From a virus, in the IMG/VR virus record IMGVR_UViG_3300017752_000004, positions 1-64,000 of that record: 64,000 bases of DNA, one strand, 5' to 3'. Shown here in pieces: positions 32,089 through 40,004 of this stretch. The notes below the pieces were generated by a model. The model was not told the origin of the DNA, did no database searches, and was given only the letters and a program-made list of their open reading frames with translations. A program made the translations under genes and the position numbers. Positions within the stretch are counted from its first letter, which is position 1, and each line of letters starts with the position of its first letter.

Positions 32089-33735
32089 TTAGCCAGAGCA
32101 AGATTCACATTCGAGTAGATTTCTACTCAACTCTTGTGACGGATTTGTGCCTCTCTGGTAATAAAGGCTTTTGATACCTTGTTCCCAAGCAAAAATCATC
32201 AGTTGGCTTACATCCTTTGGTGATGATTTGGGATGAATCATAATATTTAAGCTTTGAGCTTGGTCAATGAACTTTTGGCGTTGAGCAGCTTGGATTAAAA
32301 CTTCTTTTTGGCTGATTTCTCCAAATGTTTTGAATACGTCTTTTTCCTCTTCGTTTAGGAAGTCCAAGTGTTGGACTGAGCCTCCGCTCACCAATACTGA
32401 TTTCCATATTTCTGGGGTATTTTTTTCGTATTTTTCTAGCAAATTTTCTAGGTGTGGGTTTTTATAAGTGAACTTTCCCTTAGCCAAATCCTTTACAAAA
32501 TAATTACTGTTCAGGGGTTCGATGCTAGGCGAAACTTGACCAAGAATAAAAGAACTGGATGTAGTTGGGGCAATAGCCATTGTAGTTACATTCCTCATTC
32601 CATACCCCTTTAGTAGTTCTGGTTCGCCATAAACTAAAGCCAATTGTTTGGATGCTTCTTGGGTTTTTTCAAAAATTAATTTATGAATTTCTGAGTTTAA
32701 TAGTTTTGCGTCGAAAGACTCAAACGGGATCATCTTAGATTGTAGGAACGAATGCCAGCCAAGCACACCAATACCAAGCGCTCTTTGGCGTTCTCCAAAT
32801 TTAGCTGGAGCCTCCATGAATGGTAGTTTCTCACATTTTTCAATAAACTCAGTCATAACCGAATCAAGGAAATATGTTAAAATTTCTGGAGCATCAGTAT
32901 CTTTCCATTCGTCGTAGTGAAGCAAATTCATCGAGGAAAGGTTACAAACAAAAGACTCGTCTTCGTTTGAATGCAGTGCTATCTCCGAACAAAGATTACT
33001 GGCATGAATTTTCAATCCTTTGTCTTGATAGACTTGTGGGGAGTTGTTATTCATGTTATCTGAAAAGAAAATATAAGGATACCCGCTCTCGAAACGCTTC
33101 TTAATGATTGCGCCCCAAATTTTTCTCTTGTCTTTGTCTCCAGCCAGCATTTCCTTCATCCATTCGTCGGTAATAGTTACCCCAATAGAGAGATTTTGAA
33201 TAGTGTTGCCGTCACCCCTGATCTTCAAAAATTCCAAAACATCTGGGTGCTCAACGGGAAGGTACGCAGCAAAACTACCCCTACGAACGTTTGACTGGGA
33301 AACAACATTTGAGATTGTTTCAAAGATCTCCATGAAGTGTACGGGGCCGTTAGACTTACCGCCGCTATTGATATCTGCGCCCCTTTCTCTTAGATCGCCA
33401 AAGTAGCCAGACGTTCCTCCTCCAGCTTTTGTCATCATTCCAACTTCAGCGGCTTTGTCCAAAATTCCATCCATCTTATCTGAGATGTATGAGCCAAAAC
33501 AAGAGATAGGAAGCCCACGCTCTAGTCCGAAGTTTGCCCAGATTGGGCTAGATAAACTAAACCAACCTCTTGACATATAATCTTCAAACTTATCAGCAAA
33601 GCCTGGGATGCCTAGCGTTTTTTGGGCAGCCCCCGCTATCTCTTTAATTCTCCCCTCTGGCGTTTGGTCGCCTTGAAGGTAACCGCGCTTGAGAAAAGTT
33701 TTTGAATCTTTGTTTAACCAGTAATATTTTTGCAT
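32089..33735 (-). CDS. nrdA: Ribonucleotide reductase large subunit, class I
   Basis: Catalytic subunit that reduces ribonucleotides to deoxyribonucleotides. From the ATG at 33735: PISCFGSY with C79, SNLCSEI with N247, C249 and E251, and FVCNLSSMNL with C264, the catalytic triad/cysteine pair of class I enzymes. The C-terminal LECESCSG supplies the shuttle cysteines. The N-terminal ATP-cone is missing, so allosteric activity control is probably absent. The frame opens upstream at a TTG at 33828, but that TTG is the first base of a TTGACA promoter box, so the ATG at 33735 (548 residues, starting MQKYYWLNKD) is preferred. NrdB is encoded directly upstream. Confidence 0.93.
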   Translation of the reverse strand: MQKYYWLNKDSKTFLKRGYLQGDQTPEGRIKEIAGAAQKTLGIPGFADKFEDYMSRGWFSLSSPIWANFGLERGLPISCFGSYISDKMDGILDKAAEVGMMTKAGGGTSGYFGDLRERGADINSGGKSNGPVHFMEIFETISNVVSQSNVRRGSFAAYLPVEHPDVLEFLKIRGDGNTIQNLSIGVTITDEWMKEMLAGDKDKRKIWGAIIKKRFESGYPYIFFSDNMNNNSPQVYQDKGLKIHASNLCSEIALHSNEDESFVCNLSSMNLLHYDEWKDTDAPEILTYFLDSVMTEFIEKCEKLPFMEAPAKFGERQRALGIGVLGWHSFLQSKMIPFESFDAKLLNSEIHKLIFEKTQEASKQLALVYGEPELLKGYGMRNVTTMAIAPTTSSSFILGQVSPSIEPLNSNYFVKDLAKGKFTYKNPHLENLLEKYEKNTPEIWKSVLVSGGSVQHLDFLNEEEKDVFKTFGEISQKEVLIQAAQRQKFIDQAQSLNIMIHPKSSPKDVSQLMIFAWEQGIKSLYYQRGTNPSQELSRNLLECESCSG

Positions 33736-33800
33736 TAGATTTTTTTCTTTTTGTAAATTAGCTTTTGCCCAAAGAGGCTGTAAGTTTGTATAGTTAAAGC

Positions 33801-33828
33801 ATAATAACTGATCTTGTTCTTTTGTCAA
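33801..33828 (-). promoter_or_regulatory. Promoter of nrdA
   Basis: Minus strand TTGACA (33823-33828), 16-base spacer, TATTAT (33801-33806). Unlike its relatives here, it has no ATG within 10 bases; the nearest good start is 33735, giving a leader of about 60 bases. Confidence 0.7.
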
Positions 33829-33878
33829 GATAAAGAATGCGCAGGGTTTTTCTTTTTTTGCATTTATTGCGCCGCTTC

Positions 33879-34850
33879 TTAAAACAGGTCATCTTCGTTG
33901 AAACTTCTATCCTTTTTTGAGTATTCTACTGGGCGTTTAAAAAAGAAGTCTGTCGCGCTGTTTCCCAAAACATCTTCCGAAAACCAAATTGTTTTATCTA
34001 CGACTTCCTTATCAACGTCAAAAACCTCATCCACGCCAATTTGTTTTAATGATTCGTTGAGTCTGTTTTTAATAAATTCTTTCAAGATGTCGGCGCTGAT
34101 ATTTTCTTTTGAGTAATCGCCCACAATCCAGTCAATAATTTTTGACTCAGCCTCAAAAGCGCAAACGGCTTCTTCTTTTAATCGAGAAATAAGATCGTCA
34201 TCAAAAATCTCTGGATATTCTTCCCTTAAAACATTAACTATTTTTGTGCCTACCTTTGCGTGGATATCTTCTTCTTTGCTTGTGTACGCAACTTGCTGAG
34301 CTGTGTCTTTTAGTAGGTTTTCGTATCGATTAAACCAGTTGATGACATAAAATTGACTAAACAATGATACGTTTTCCACGAACAAAGTAAATAAAATCAA
34401 AGAATATACATACTGTTTCTTTTCGTCTTTGTAACATTTATCGAGATACTTTCTCAAGTAATCAACTCTTCCTTTGATGATGTCGAGTTTAAGGTTTTCT
34501 TCAAAGGAGTCTTCTAACCCAAGAACGCTTAAAAGTCTTTCGTAAGCATTATTATGAATAACCTCAATGTTAGCCATAACGTAACCAAGATCAGTAATTC
34601 CTGGGTGTGGGAGATGTTCTCCAAGGTTTGCCCAAAACTTTTTAACAGAGACCTCGACCTGGCCAATAGCGGAAAGAGTTCTTTTCACCATCTCTCTTTC
34701 TTGGTCATTCATGGTTACCTTAAAATCTTGAACATCTGATTGGAAATTAAATTCCTTGTCTGTCCAAAATCCATTATGCATGGCGTTTACAAAGTCCTCT
34801 GTCCAGGGATAGAGGTTCGGTTTTCTAGAGATTTGTTCTTCGAATAACAT
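33879..34850 (-). CDS. nrdB: Ribonucleotide reductase small subunit, class I
   Basis: Radical-generating ferritin-like subunit. From the ATG at 34850: E66 in QVEVSVKKFW, E96xxH99 in ANIEVIHNNAY with the possible radical Tyr103, and further ligands in LFVENVSLF and the EEDIHAK segment. The C-terminus (RSFNEDDLF) would dock into NrdA. The frame opens at 34898, but the ATG at 34850 is preferred: a TTGACA-16-TAAATT promoter lies between the two and ends 7 bases before it. Confidence 0.92.
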   Translation of the reverse strand: MLFEEQISRKPNLYPWTEDFVNAMHNGFWTDKEFNFQSDVQDFKVTMNDQEREMVKRTLSAIGQVEVSVKKFWANLGEHLPHPGITDLGYVMANIEVIHNNAYERLLSVLGLEDSFEENLKLDIIKGRVDYLRKYLDKCYKDEKKQYVYSLILFTLFVENVSLFSQFYVINWFNRYENLLKDTAQQVAYTSKEEDIHAKVGTKIVNVLREEYPEIFDDDLISRLKEEAVCAFEAESKIIDWIVGDYSKENISADILKEFIKNRLNESLKQIGVDEVFDVDKEVVDKTIWFSEDVLGNSATDFFFKRPVEYSKKDRSFNEDDLF

Positions 34851-34857
34851 ATGAATC

Positions 34858-34885
34858 AATTTACACGATTGGGGCGGCATGTCAA
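34858..34885 (-). promoter_or_regulatory. Promoter of nrdB (leaderless type)
   Basis: Minus strand TTGACA (34880-34885), 16-base spacer, TAAATT (34858-34863), 7 bases to the ATG. The -10 overlaps a GTGTAAA core, so both promoter classes meet here. Confidence 0.65.
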
Positions 34886-34922
34886 TTATTTTTAACAAAT
34901 TTGCAAAAATATTTTTTTGTAC

Positions 34923-34950
34923 TTGACTTTCCGTGTACTCGATGTAAAAT
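34923..34950 (+). promoter_or_regulatory. Rightward promoter in the control region
   Basis: TTGACT (34923-34928), 16-base spacer, TAAAAT (34945-34950). Five bases later there is an ATG that opens a 12-codon frame ending at 34994. Confidence 0.65.
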
Positions 34951-34955
34951 AGAGT

Positions 34956-34994
34956 ATGATTACGAATGAGCGGACGAAGGACGCGAATGAGTAA
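34956..34994 (+). other. Possible 12-codon leader peptide gene
   Basis: ATG to TAA encoding MITNERTKDANE, placed after the promoter exactly like the long leaderless genes. It contains the repeated segment CGAATGAG. It could be a true short gene, a leader peptide, or the 5' part of an untranslated transcript leading to 35112. Confidence 0.35.
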
Positions 34995-35075
34995 TTATAT
35001 AAGTATATATTAAATATTTAAAATATTTATAAGATATTTAATAAATATATACAAGAACAAGCCAAAAGATTTGTC
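34995..35075. other. AT-rich control region with long inverted repeat
   Basis: This stretch is nearly all A and T. TATTAAATAT (35008-35017) and ATATTTAATA (35034-35043) form a perfect 10-base inverted repeat with a 16-base centre. It lies between the divergent nrdB and 35112 transcription units; it may be a melting site (origin-like) or a regulatory site. No iterons were seen besides the short CGAATGAG pair at 34963-34990. Confidence 0.4.
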
Positions 35076-35103
35076 TTGACTTTTTTTTATTTTTAGGTAT
35101 TCT
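35076..35103 (+). promoter_or_regulatory. Promoter of the rightward gene block (leaderless type)
   Basis: TTGACT (35076-35081), 16-base spacer, TATTCT (35098-35103), 8 bases to the ATG at 35112. Confidence 0.65.
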
Positions 35104-35111
35104 CGTTAGAA

Positions 35112-35402
35112 ATGATTAAATTGGATAGTTCTAAAGAGAGTTTTTATTTCTGCACTACGGCTGGCTGGTCTACCGTAGTTCAAGCTAGCGATGAAAACAA
35201 AGCCGCAAGCGAGGCTATTACTAAGGGGATCGACGTGCTAGAGGATCTAGCAGAAGTTTCTCCGTGCATAAGAGTAAAGAAAATTGAAGAAAGTTTTGAA
35301 GATAAAGACTTTCTGATTAGAATAGATAAAGTATTCGCGGACATTGGGATGCATAAAGAATCTCGGTCGATTATAGAAATAATCAAAAACTTAAAAGGAT
35401 GA
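35112..35402 (+). CDS. Small unknown protein, first gene of rightward block
   Basis: A 96-residue protein of mixed alpha/beta type beginning IKLDSSKESFYFCTTAGWST. No family is recognised. It has a leaderless-type promoter and overlaps the next gene by 4 bases (ATGA), so it is translated with the dNMP kinase. Confidence 0.65.
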   Translation: MIKLDSSKESFYFCTTAGWSTVVQASDENKAASEAITKGIDVLEDLAEVSPCIRVKKIEESFEDKDFLIRIDKVFADIGMHKESRSIIEIIKNLKG

Positions 35403-35983
35403 TTGGAATAGGCGGACTAGCTCGATCTGGCAAGGATACCCTTGCTAGTAATTTAAAGGAAATAATTAAAGAAGATTGGGAAATTGATGTAAAAATATTT
35501 TCTTTTGCTTTGCCTATGAAGTGCCAGTTGAATGATTTGCTTAAAAGTCATTATCACCTTTCACCATTCACGGAAGACTCGGAAGAAAAAAAGATCATCA
35601 GACCAATTTTGGTTGCTCACGCAGAGCAAATGAAGCAAAGATTTGGAAAAGATATTTGGCTTAAAGAATTGTTAGGTACGATTCATAAAGATCTAAGATA
35701 TAAGAATTTTTTCCCCATCATTTCTGATATAAGATTTGATTTTGAGGTAGAGGCTATAAAAAACGAAAATGGTCAAGTTATTCACATAGCAAAAGAAGGC
35801 AGTGAGCCGCCAAATGAAATTGAAGCACTGAACAGCCCTCTAGTAGCCAAAGAGGCCGATTTAAACCATACTTGGCCAGCCTATGATTTAGATCAAGTAG
35901 ATAAATGTATGGATCACGCGCATATTTTGTGGCAGATGTTAAAACAAACCCACGAAGAAAAATGGAAGAAGATCTATACTTAA
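35399..35983 (+). CDS. Deoxynucleoside monophosphate kinase-like P-loop protein
   Basis: The 194-residue protein opens with a P-loop, GGLARSGKDT (5-14), continues with a lid-like KIIRPILVAHAEQMKQRFGKDIW and ISDIRFDFEVEAI (Walker B-like Asp), the plan of T4 gp1-type dNMP kinases. It would phosphorylate dNMPs and feed the phage polymerase together with NrdAB and ThyX. The last 22 bases overlap the sigma factor gene. Exact substrate is unknown. Confidence 0.75.
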   Translation: MIGIGGLARSGKDTLASNLKEIIKEDWEIDVKIFSFALPMKCQLNDLLKSHYHLSPFTEDSEEKKIIRPILVAHAEQMKQRFGKDIWLKELLGTIHKDLRYKNFFPIISDIRFDFEVEAIKNENGQVIHIAKEGSEPPNEIEALNSPLVAKEADLNHTWPAYDLDQVDKCMDHAHILWQMLKQTHEEKWKKIYT

Positions 35984-36519
35984 TAAATAAAGTAAAAGAC
36001 GATAACGATACAGATTCAATTAACGAATTGATTGAAAGACATTCTGGGATTTACATCGACATGGTAAACAAATACATCCCAGACGCTATGGAGGGGCTTC
36101 ATAAGGAAGATATTATGCAAGACAGGTCGTTTTGCATTTATGATGCCGCCCTTAATTTTGATCAAAAAAAGAACACTAAATTCAGCACTTACATTGGTAA
36201 TTTAGCTAGATGGAAATGCTTGAATATTTACAATAAAAACATCAAGTTTCCGCAGTCTTGTATTTCTGATGTTTTTGATGAACGAATTTCTTGCAGCTCT
36301 GAAATAAATAATATAGAAAAAAGAGAAAATATCGAAAACATCTTTAAAGCGCTAAATAAAATACCAGACAAAAGAGCTAGAAAAATTTTCAAAATGAGAT
36401 ACAAGGATAGTGAAAAACTAACACCTTGGAGAAAAATTGCGAAAAAACTTGACTTATCAATTCAAGGGTGTATAAACATACACAATAAAAATTTAACAGA
36501 AATAAAAAAATATGTATAG
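35962..36519 (+). CDS. Phage sigma-70-family RNA polymerase sigma factor
   Basis: A 185-residue protein with sigma region 2 (LIERHSGIYIDMVNKYIPDAM, KEDIMQDRSFCIYDAALNFD, then KFSTYIGNLARWKCLN) and region 4 (ALNKIPDKRARKIFKMRY and IAKKLDLSIQGCINI as helix-turn-helix). Region 1.1 and region 3 are absent, as in small alternative sigma factors. It could direct host RNA polymerase to one of the two promoter classes seen here. The frame opens at 35905, but the ATG at 35962 is chosen for its GAAGAAAA upstream; it overlaps the kinase end. Confidence 0.75.
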   Translation: MEEDLYLINKVKDDNDTDSINELIERHSGIYIDMVNKYIPDAMEGLHKEDIMQDRSFCIYDAALNFDQKKNTKFSTYIGNLARWKCLNIYNKNIKFPQSCISDVFDERISCSSEINNIEKRENIENIFKALNKIPDKRARKIFKMRYKDSEKLTPWRKIAKKLDLSIQGCINIHNKNLTEIKKYV

Positions 36520-36916
36520 CAAAACAGTACTAGTAGGAAACCTCGCAAGAGATCCAGAATCACGCCAAGCAGGGGAAACGACTGTTACCCGTCTTGTTGT
36601 AGCAATTAACGACGCCTATTCTAAGGACAAGGTATCTTATGTGGACGTAGAAGCCTGGGGCAAACTTGGTGAGATTTGCCAAAAGTATCTAACTAAGGGG
36701 CGACAAGCTCTGGTAGATGGTCGGCTAGTCCAAGATGTATGGGTGAAGGATGGTCAAAAGCAGTCAAAGCTTTATGTAAAGGCTGACAATGTCCAATTTC
36801 TCGGAGGAAAGGGGGATAATCAAAAGGATGCGCCCCAAAGCTCAGCGCCATCAACTCCATCAACTCCATCAGCCCCAGCCTCACAATCAGGCTCGGACGA
36901 AGATATCCCATTCTAA
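36512..36916 (+). CDS. ssb: Single-stranded DNA-binding protein
   Basis: OB-fold SSB of 134 residues: YSKTVLVGNLARDPESR, RLVVAINDAY, VSYVDVEAWGKLGE, YLTKGRQALVDGRL and KLYVKADNVQFLG, then a Pro/Ser/Ala linker and the acidic tip DEDIPF that recruits partner proteins. It coats ssDNA at the replication fork. It overlaps the sigma factor gene by 8 bases and the next gene by TAATG. Confidence 0.96.
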   Translation: MYSKTVLVGNLARDPESRQAGETTVTRLVVAINDAYSKDKVSYVDVEAWGKLGEICQKYLTKGRQALVDGRLVQDVWVKDGQKQSKLYVKADNVQFLGGKGDNQKDAPQSSAPSTPSTPSAPASQSGSDEDIPF

Positions 36917-38004
36917 TGGATCTGATTGTAGAATCGCCGATTAATTCTCTATCTTTCGGTAACGTGTCATACAACATCCTCCGCCAACTCTGGCGGAAGG
37001 GTGTTAACGTTATGTGGTTCCCGTTGGGCGGGAATTCCGACTTTGGAGCTTTCGATAAAATTGATCCTGAATTTGGAAAATGGCTCCAATATTCAGCGAA
37101 TAAAGCTAGTTCAAAAATTGACCCAGAAATGCCGTCTCTTAAACTTTGGCATTTGAACGGGTCTCAAAGTAGAATTGGCTCAAAACAAGCTTTGTATACT
37201 TTCTACGAACTTGATCAACCTACTGAAGCAGAGATCAACTTAGCAAAATTCCAAGACTTAGTTTATTTTTCTAGCAATTATTCAGCTAATAAATTCAAAG
37301 AATTTGGCGTTAACGCTAAAGTTCTTCCAGTCGGGTTTGACGAGGATCTGCATAAAACAGGCAAACGATATCTAGACGCAAGCGTGACCCATTTCGGTTT
37401 AATGGGTAAGTTTGAAAAGAGGAAACATACAGAAAAAATCATTAAACTTTGGATCTCTAAGTTTGGAAACAATAATGCTTACCAGCTAAGCGTTTGCGTT
37501 ACCAATCCTTTCTTTAAACAAGAAGAGATGAATAACATGCTCTCTAACTGCTTAGGCGGCAAAAGATGTACTAATGTTAATTTTCTTCCTTACTTGAAAA
37601 CAAATTCAGAGGTAAATGATTTTCTCAATGCAATTGATATTGATTTAACTGGTTTGAGTGGCGCGGAGGGTTGGAATCTTCCAGCATTTAATGCCACCTG
37701 TTTAGGAAAGTGGTCTATTGTATTAAATGCAACAGCCCACAAAGACTGGGCTAATAATTCTAACTCAATTATTGTTGACTCAAATGGAATTGAGCCATGC
37801 TATGACGGAAAGTTTTTTCAAGAAGGCTCTGCCTTTAATCAAGGAAATATCTACACCTGGGATAGCGACGTTGTGGCACAAGCTATGGATGATGCTGTCT
37901 CAAAAAAGGGACAAAATAACACTAATGGAGAGCTTTTAAAAGAAGAGTTTTCGTACAGTCGCTCTGTAGACCGCTTGCTTAAAGGGGTTGAGGGTATTGC
38001 GTAA
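36916..38004 (+). CDS. Glycosyltransferase (GT-B type)
   Basis: A 362-residue protein in the plan of GT4-type enzymes: SFGNVSYNILRQLWRKG N-terminal Rossmann part, KVLPVGFDEDLH linker, HFGLMGKFEKRKHTEKIIK with the donor-domain start, LTGLSGAEGWNLPAFNATCLG (the E-x7-E-like donor site region) and IEPCYDGKFF. It starts in a TAATG overlap with ssb, an unusual place for a glycosyltransferase, which suggests DNA or protein glycosylation as possible roles. The substrate is unknown. Confidence 0.7.
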   Translation: MDLIVESPINSLSFGNVSYNILRQLWRKGVNVMWFPLGGNSDFGAFDKIDPEFGKWLQYSANKASSKIDPEMPSLKLWHLNGSQSRIGSKQALYTFYELDQPTEAEINLAKFQDLVYFSSNYSANKFKEFGVNAKVLPVGFDEDLHKTGKRYLDASVTHFGLMGKFEKRKHTEKIIKLWISKFGNNNAYQLSVCVTNPFFKQEEMNNMLSNCLGGKRCTNVNFLPYLKTNSEVNDFLNAIDIDLTGLSGAEGWNLPAFNATCLGKWSIVLNATAHKDWANNSNSIIVDSNGIEPCYDGKFFQEGSAFNQGNIYTWDSDVVAQAMDDAVSKKGQNNTNGELLKEEFSYSRSVDRLLKGVEGIA

Positions 38005-38007
38005 TAT

Positions 38008-38023
38008 TGGCACGCGCTTTGCA
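38008..38023 (+). promoter_or_regulatory. Sigma54-type promoter before the Hsp20 gene
   Basis: TGGCACG-N4-TTGCA matches the sigma54 (RpoN) consensus fully, with GG and GC at the required spacing. Start of transcription would fall near 38034, three bases before the ATG at 38037, so this transcript would be almost leaderless. No enhancer-binding protein site is identified. Confidence 0.6.
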
Positions 38024-38036
38024 AATAGAAAAGCCT

Positions 38037-38402
38037 ATGAACACAGAATTAATAAATCAAATTGAAAAAGCATTCTACGAAGGTTTTAGCGATAGCTCTT
38101 TCCGTAAGCACGGAAAGGGTTATGTTGGGCCATTGGAAATAGTAGAGAATGAAAACCATTACATTGTAACAAAAGTTATAGTTGGATTCGAGTCGGCTGA
38201 AATAACAGCTAACGTTCGAAAAAGCATTTTAAAAGTTTTTGTAAACGATGAAAAAGAAAAACCCGCCAATGTGGTCAGCATAAAACTAGACGCCGACTAT
38301 ATTAACGCTTTTAAAATCTCCTCTAAATTAAAAAATGGGATTCTGAAAATTAAACTTCCAAAATCCGAAAATTCCAAAACAGTTAAAATTTCTGTAGAAT
38401 AA
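38037..38402 (+). CDS. Hsp20-family small heat shock protein
   Basis: A 121-residue alpha-crystallin-type chaperone: YIVTKVIVGFESAEITANVRKSILKVFVND (core strands), then ISSKLKNGILKIKLPKSEN, corresponding to the GxLxxxLPK ending of Hsp20. These proteins hold unfolded proteins and are frequent in large phages. The frame opens at a TTG at 38007, which lies inside the sigma54-type promoter, so the ATG at 38037 is chosen. A terminator follows. Confidence 0.82.
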   Translation: MNTELINQIEKAFYEGFSDSSFRKHGKGYVGPLEIVENENHYIVTKVIVGFESAEITANVRKSILKVFVNDEKEKPANVVSIKLDADYINAFKISSKLKNGILKIKLPKSENSKTVKISVE

Positions 38403-38407
38403 ATTCA

Positions 38408-38439
38408 AGCCCTCGATTGAAAAGATCGGGGGCTTTTTT
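38408..38439 (+). terminator. Rho-independent terminator after Hsp20
   Basis: Stem AGCCCTCGAT (38408-38417) with ATCGGGGGCT (38425-38434), one G-T pair, loop TGAAAAG, then a T-run. Its loop supplies the -35 of the next gene. Confidence 0.8.
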
Positions 38440-38444
38440 ATTAT
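38417..38444 (+). promoter_or_regulatory. Promoter of the 137-residue gene, overlapping the terminator
   Basis: TTGAAA (38417-38422), 16-base spacer, TATTAT (38439-38444), 5 bases to the ATG at 38450. The -35 sits in the hairpin and the spacer spans its 3' arm and T-run. Confidence 0.5.
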
Positions 38445-38449
38445 TTATT

Positions 38450-38863
38450 ATGCCATTATATTTATACGAAAACAAAGAAACCAAAGAAGTTGTAGAGGTC
38501 TTTCAAGGCATGAACGATACTCATGAGTATGACGGCGAGGATGGTAGCGAGAAAAGCCTCTGGAGACGTGTTTATGTCAATCCTGGGTTATCATTTGACA
38601 CTAAGATGGATGCGTTTGACTCTAAATCTTTTGTAGCTTCAACTATCAACAAAAATGATACGTTTGGAGATTTGCAAAATAGAGCAGCAGAAGCGTCAGA
38701 AATTCGAGCGCAAAAAAACGGAGGCAAGGACCCAGTCAAAGAAAAGTATTACAATGATTATAAGAAAAAAACAAACGGAAAGCTGCACCCCAACGAACAA
38801 AAAGAAAAGTTTAAATCAGCTATAAAAAAAGCAGAAAAAAAAGGTCTTAACGTAGAGCTTTAA
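38450..38863 (+). CDS. FmdB-like N-terminus, otherwise unknown
   Basis: A 137-residue protein opening MPLYLYENKETKEVVEVFQG, which resembles the first strand of FmdB-type zinc-ribbon proteins (MPLYEYxC) but lacks the cysteines. The later part is rich in Lys and Glu and largely helical (DPVKEKYYNDYKKKTNGKL). Function unknown. The frame opens at a TTG at 38417 inside the terminator; the ATG at 38450 is chosen for the -10 box 5 bases upstream. It ends 2 bases before the end of the convergent tail gene, without a terminator. Confidence 0.6.
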   Translation: MPLYLYENKETKEVVEVFQGMNDTHEYDGEDGSEKSLWRRVYVNPGLSFDTKMDAFDSKSFVASTINKNDTFGDLQNRAAEASEIRAQKNGGKDPVKEKYYNDYKKKTNGKLHPNEQKEKFKSAIKKAEKKGLNVEL

Positions 38864-38865
38864 CT

Positions 38866-39996
38866 TTATTCTAATGCTGTAAAATCTCCATTAGACAACA
38901 ACAAGCGTCTTGAGTTTTCTAACAACAACAGCCCATCAATTTCAGGAAATTGCACTTCGCAGTTATTAATATCAAAATCAAAAGATAGCTCTGAGTTTAA
39001 TTCTTGGCCAATTGATGAAGAATTGTTTTGTGATTTAAACTTAGCTTCGTTTATTTGTATATTGAATGCTTCATTGCTATAGTTTTGCCCACTTATATTT
39101 AAAGTGTAAGACTCCTCTGAATTTAAAAAATCTTTTAAGTTCGCTCGAACACCACTAACCTCAAATGTCGAAACTTTATTAGAAAAATTAAAGCTTCCCT
39201 TGTTGGGGTATGTAGCTTTTCTTATTATTGGGTATCTCTTGCCTATTCCGTAAATAGTTTTTCTATTAATCGGCAGGTCTAGACTAAAATCTTGAATACA
39301 GTCGGATTCAATTAAAAAATTTCCAACAGAGCTGTTGCCGCTAATCAAAACATTGGTTGAATAATATGGTATAATATTATCGATTTCACTCAAATAGTAG
39401 TCGCCCATTTCGGAAAACTGAACAGTCCCACTTTGCAATTGATTTCCTGTTAGGTTTATTGCTGGAGAATGCCCGCTGAAAATATTATTATCCTGCACCA
39501 ACTCCTGGGCCTGAACATTACTTCCAACAAAAGAATATGCTGAATTTATTATTCCATTAACAGATTGAGACATGGAGATGTTATCTAAAAAACAATTTCC
39601 AAAACCGATAACAGTCTTTCCAGATAAGTTTGCATAAGAAGCGTCAACTCCTCTCTGATCACCAATCACTGCATAAAAATTTCTGTCTAAATCAAGATTG
39701 TTTTTTACTCCACTTGAAGAAAACACAGAAGAGAACAAATCTCCAAAATTTTCTATAGCATTGACTGTAAGATTTACGTCTGGAGCATTTTTGATAGATT
39801 GGTTTACGAAACCCTTTGTCCCTAGCGCGGCTACGTCTGTCCTTTGAATATCAAAAGAAAAATCCACGCCCTGCACTAAAGGCAAAAATGAAATATTGCT
39901 ACCACTATTTGATTCAGCTCCGCAAGCGGGCGTACTGCTCTGCAAAAGGGCAATATTTTCATAAGTTATTATCGGTCTATTTATATTTATAGGCAT
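38866..39996 (-). CDS. Tail tube-like protein, paralogue of the major tail protein
   Basis: A 376-residue protein of the same length and layout as the major tail protein at 53166-54296. Matching segments in order: VDFSFDIQRTDVAALG / ANYSFNITRQDINQFG; TVIGFGNCFLDNISMSQSV / STIGIGNAFLTDYSLEASV; SLDLPINRKTIYGIGKRYP / SMSIPLGRTPIDRLGTRFS; and a late segment ending LSFDFDIN / LSFSLSVG. The N-terminus is different. It could be a second tube, collar or tail-terminator component. It is translated after the LRR-array gene with an 8-base gap. Confidence 0.72.
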   Translation of the reverse strand: MPININRPIITYENIALLQSSTPACGAESNSGSNISFLPLVQGVDFSFDIQRTDVAALGTKGFVNQSIKNAPDVNLTVNAIENFGDLFSSVFSSSGVKNNLDLDRNFYAVIGDQRGVDASYANLSGKTVIGFGNCFLDNISMSQSVNGIINSAYSFVGSNVQAQELVQDNNIFSGHSPAINLTGNQLQSGTVQFSEMGDYYLSEIDNIIPYYSTNVLISGNSSVGNFLIESDCIQDFSLDLPINRKTIYGIGKRYPIIRKATYPNKGSFNFSNKVSTFEVSGVRANLKDFLNSEESYTLNISGQNYSNEAFNIQINEAKFKSQNNSSSIGQELNSELSFDFDINNCEVQFPEIDGLLLLENSRRLLLSNGDFTALE

Positions 39997-40004
39997 AATT
40001 GTAT

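Noticed and set aside
33736-33828. N-terminal extension of NrdA to a TTG at 33828
   Set aside because: The extension includes a TTGACA-16-TATTAT promoter; the protein starting at 33735 has the expected NrdA beginning.
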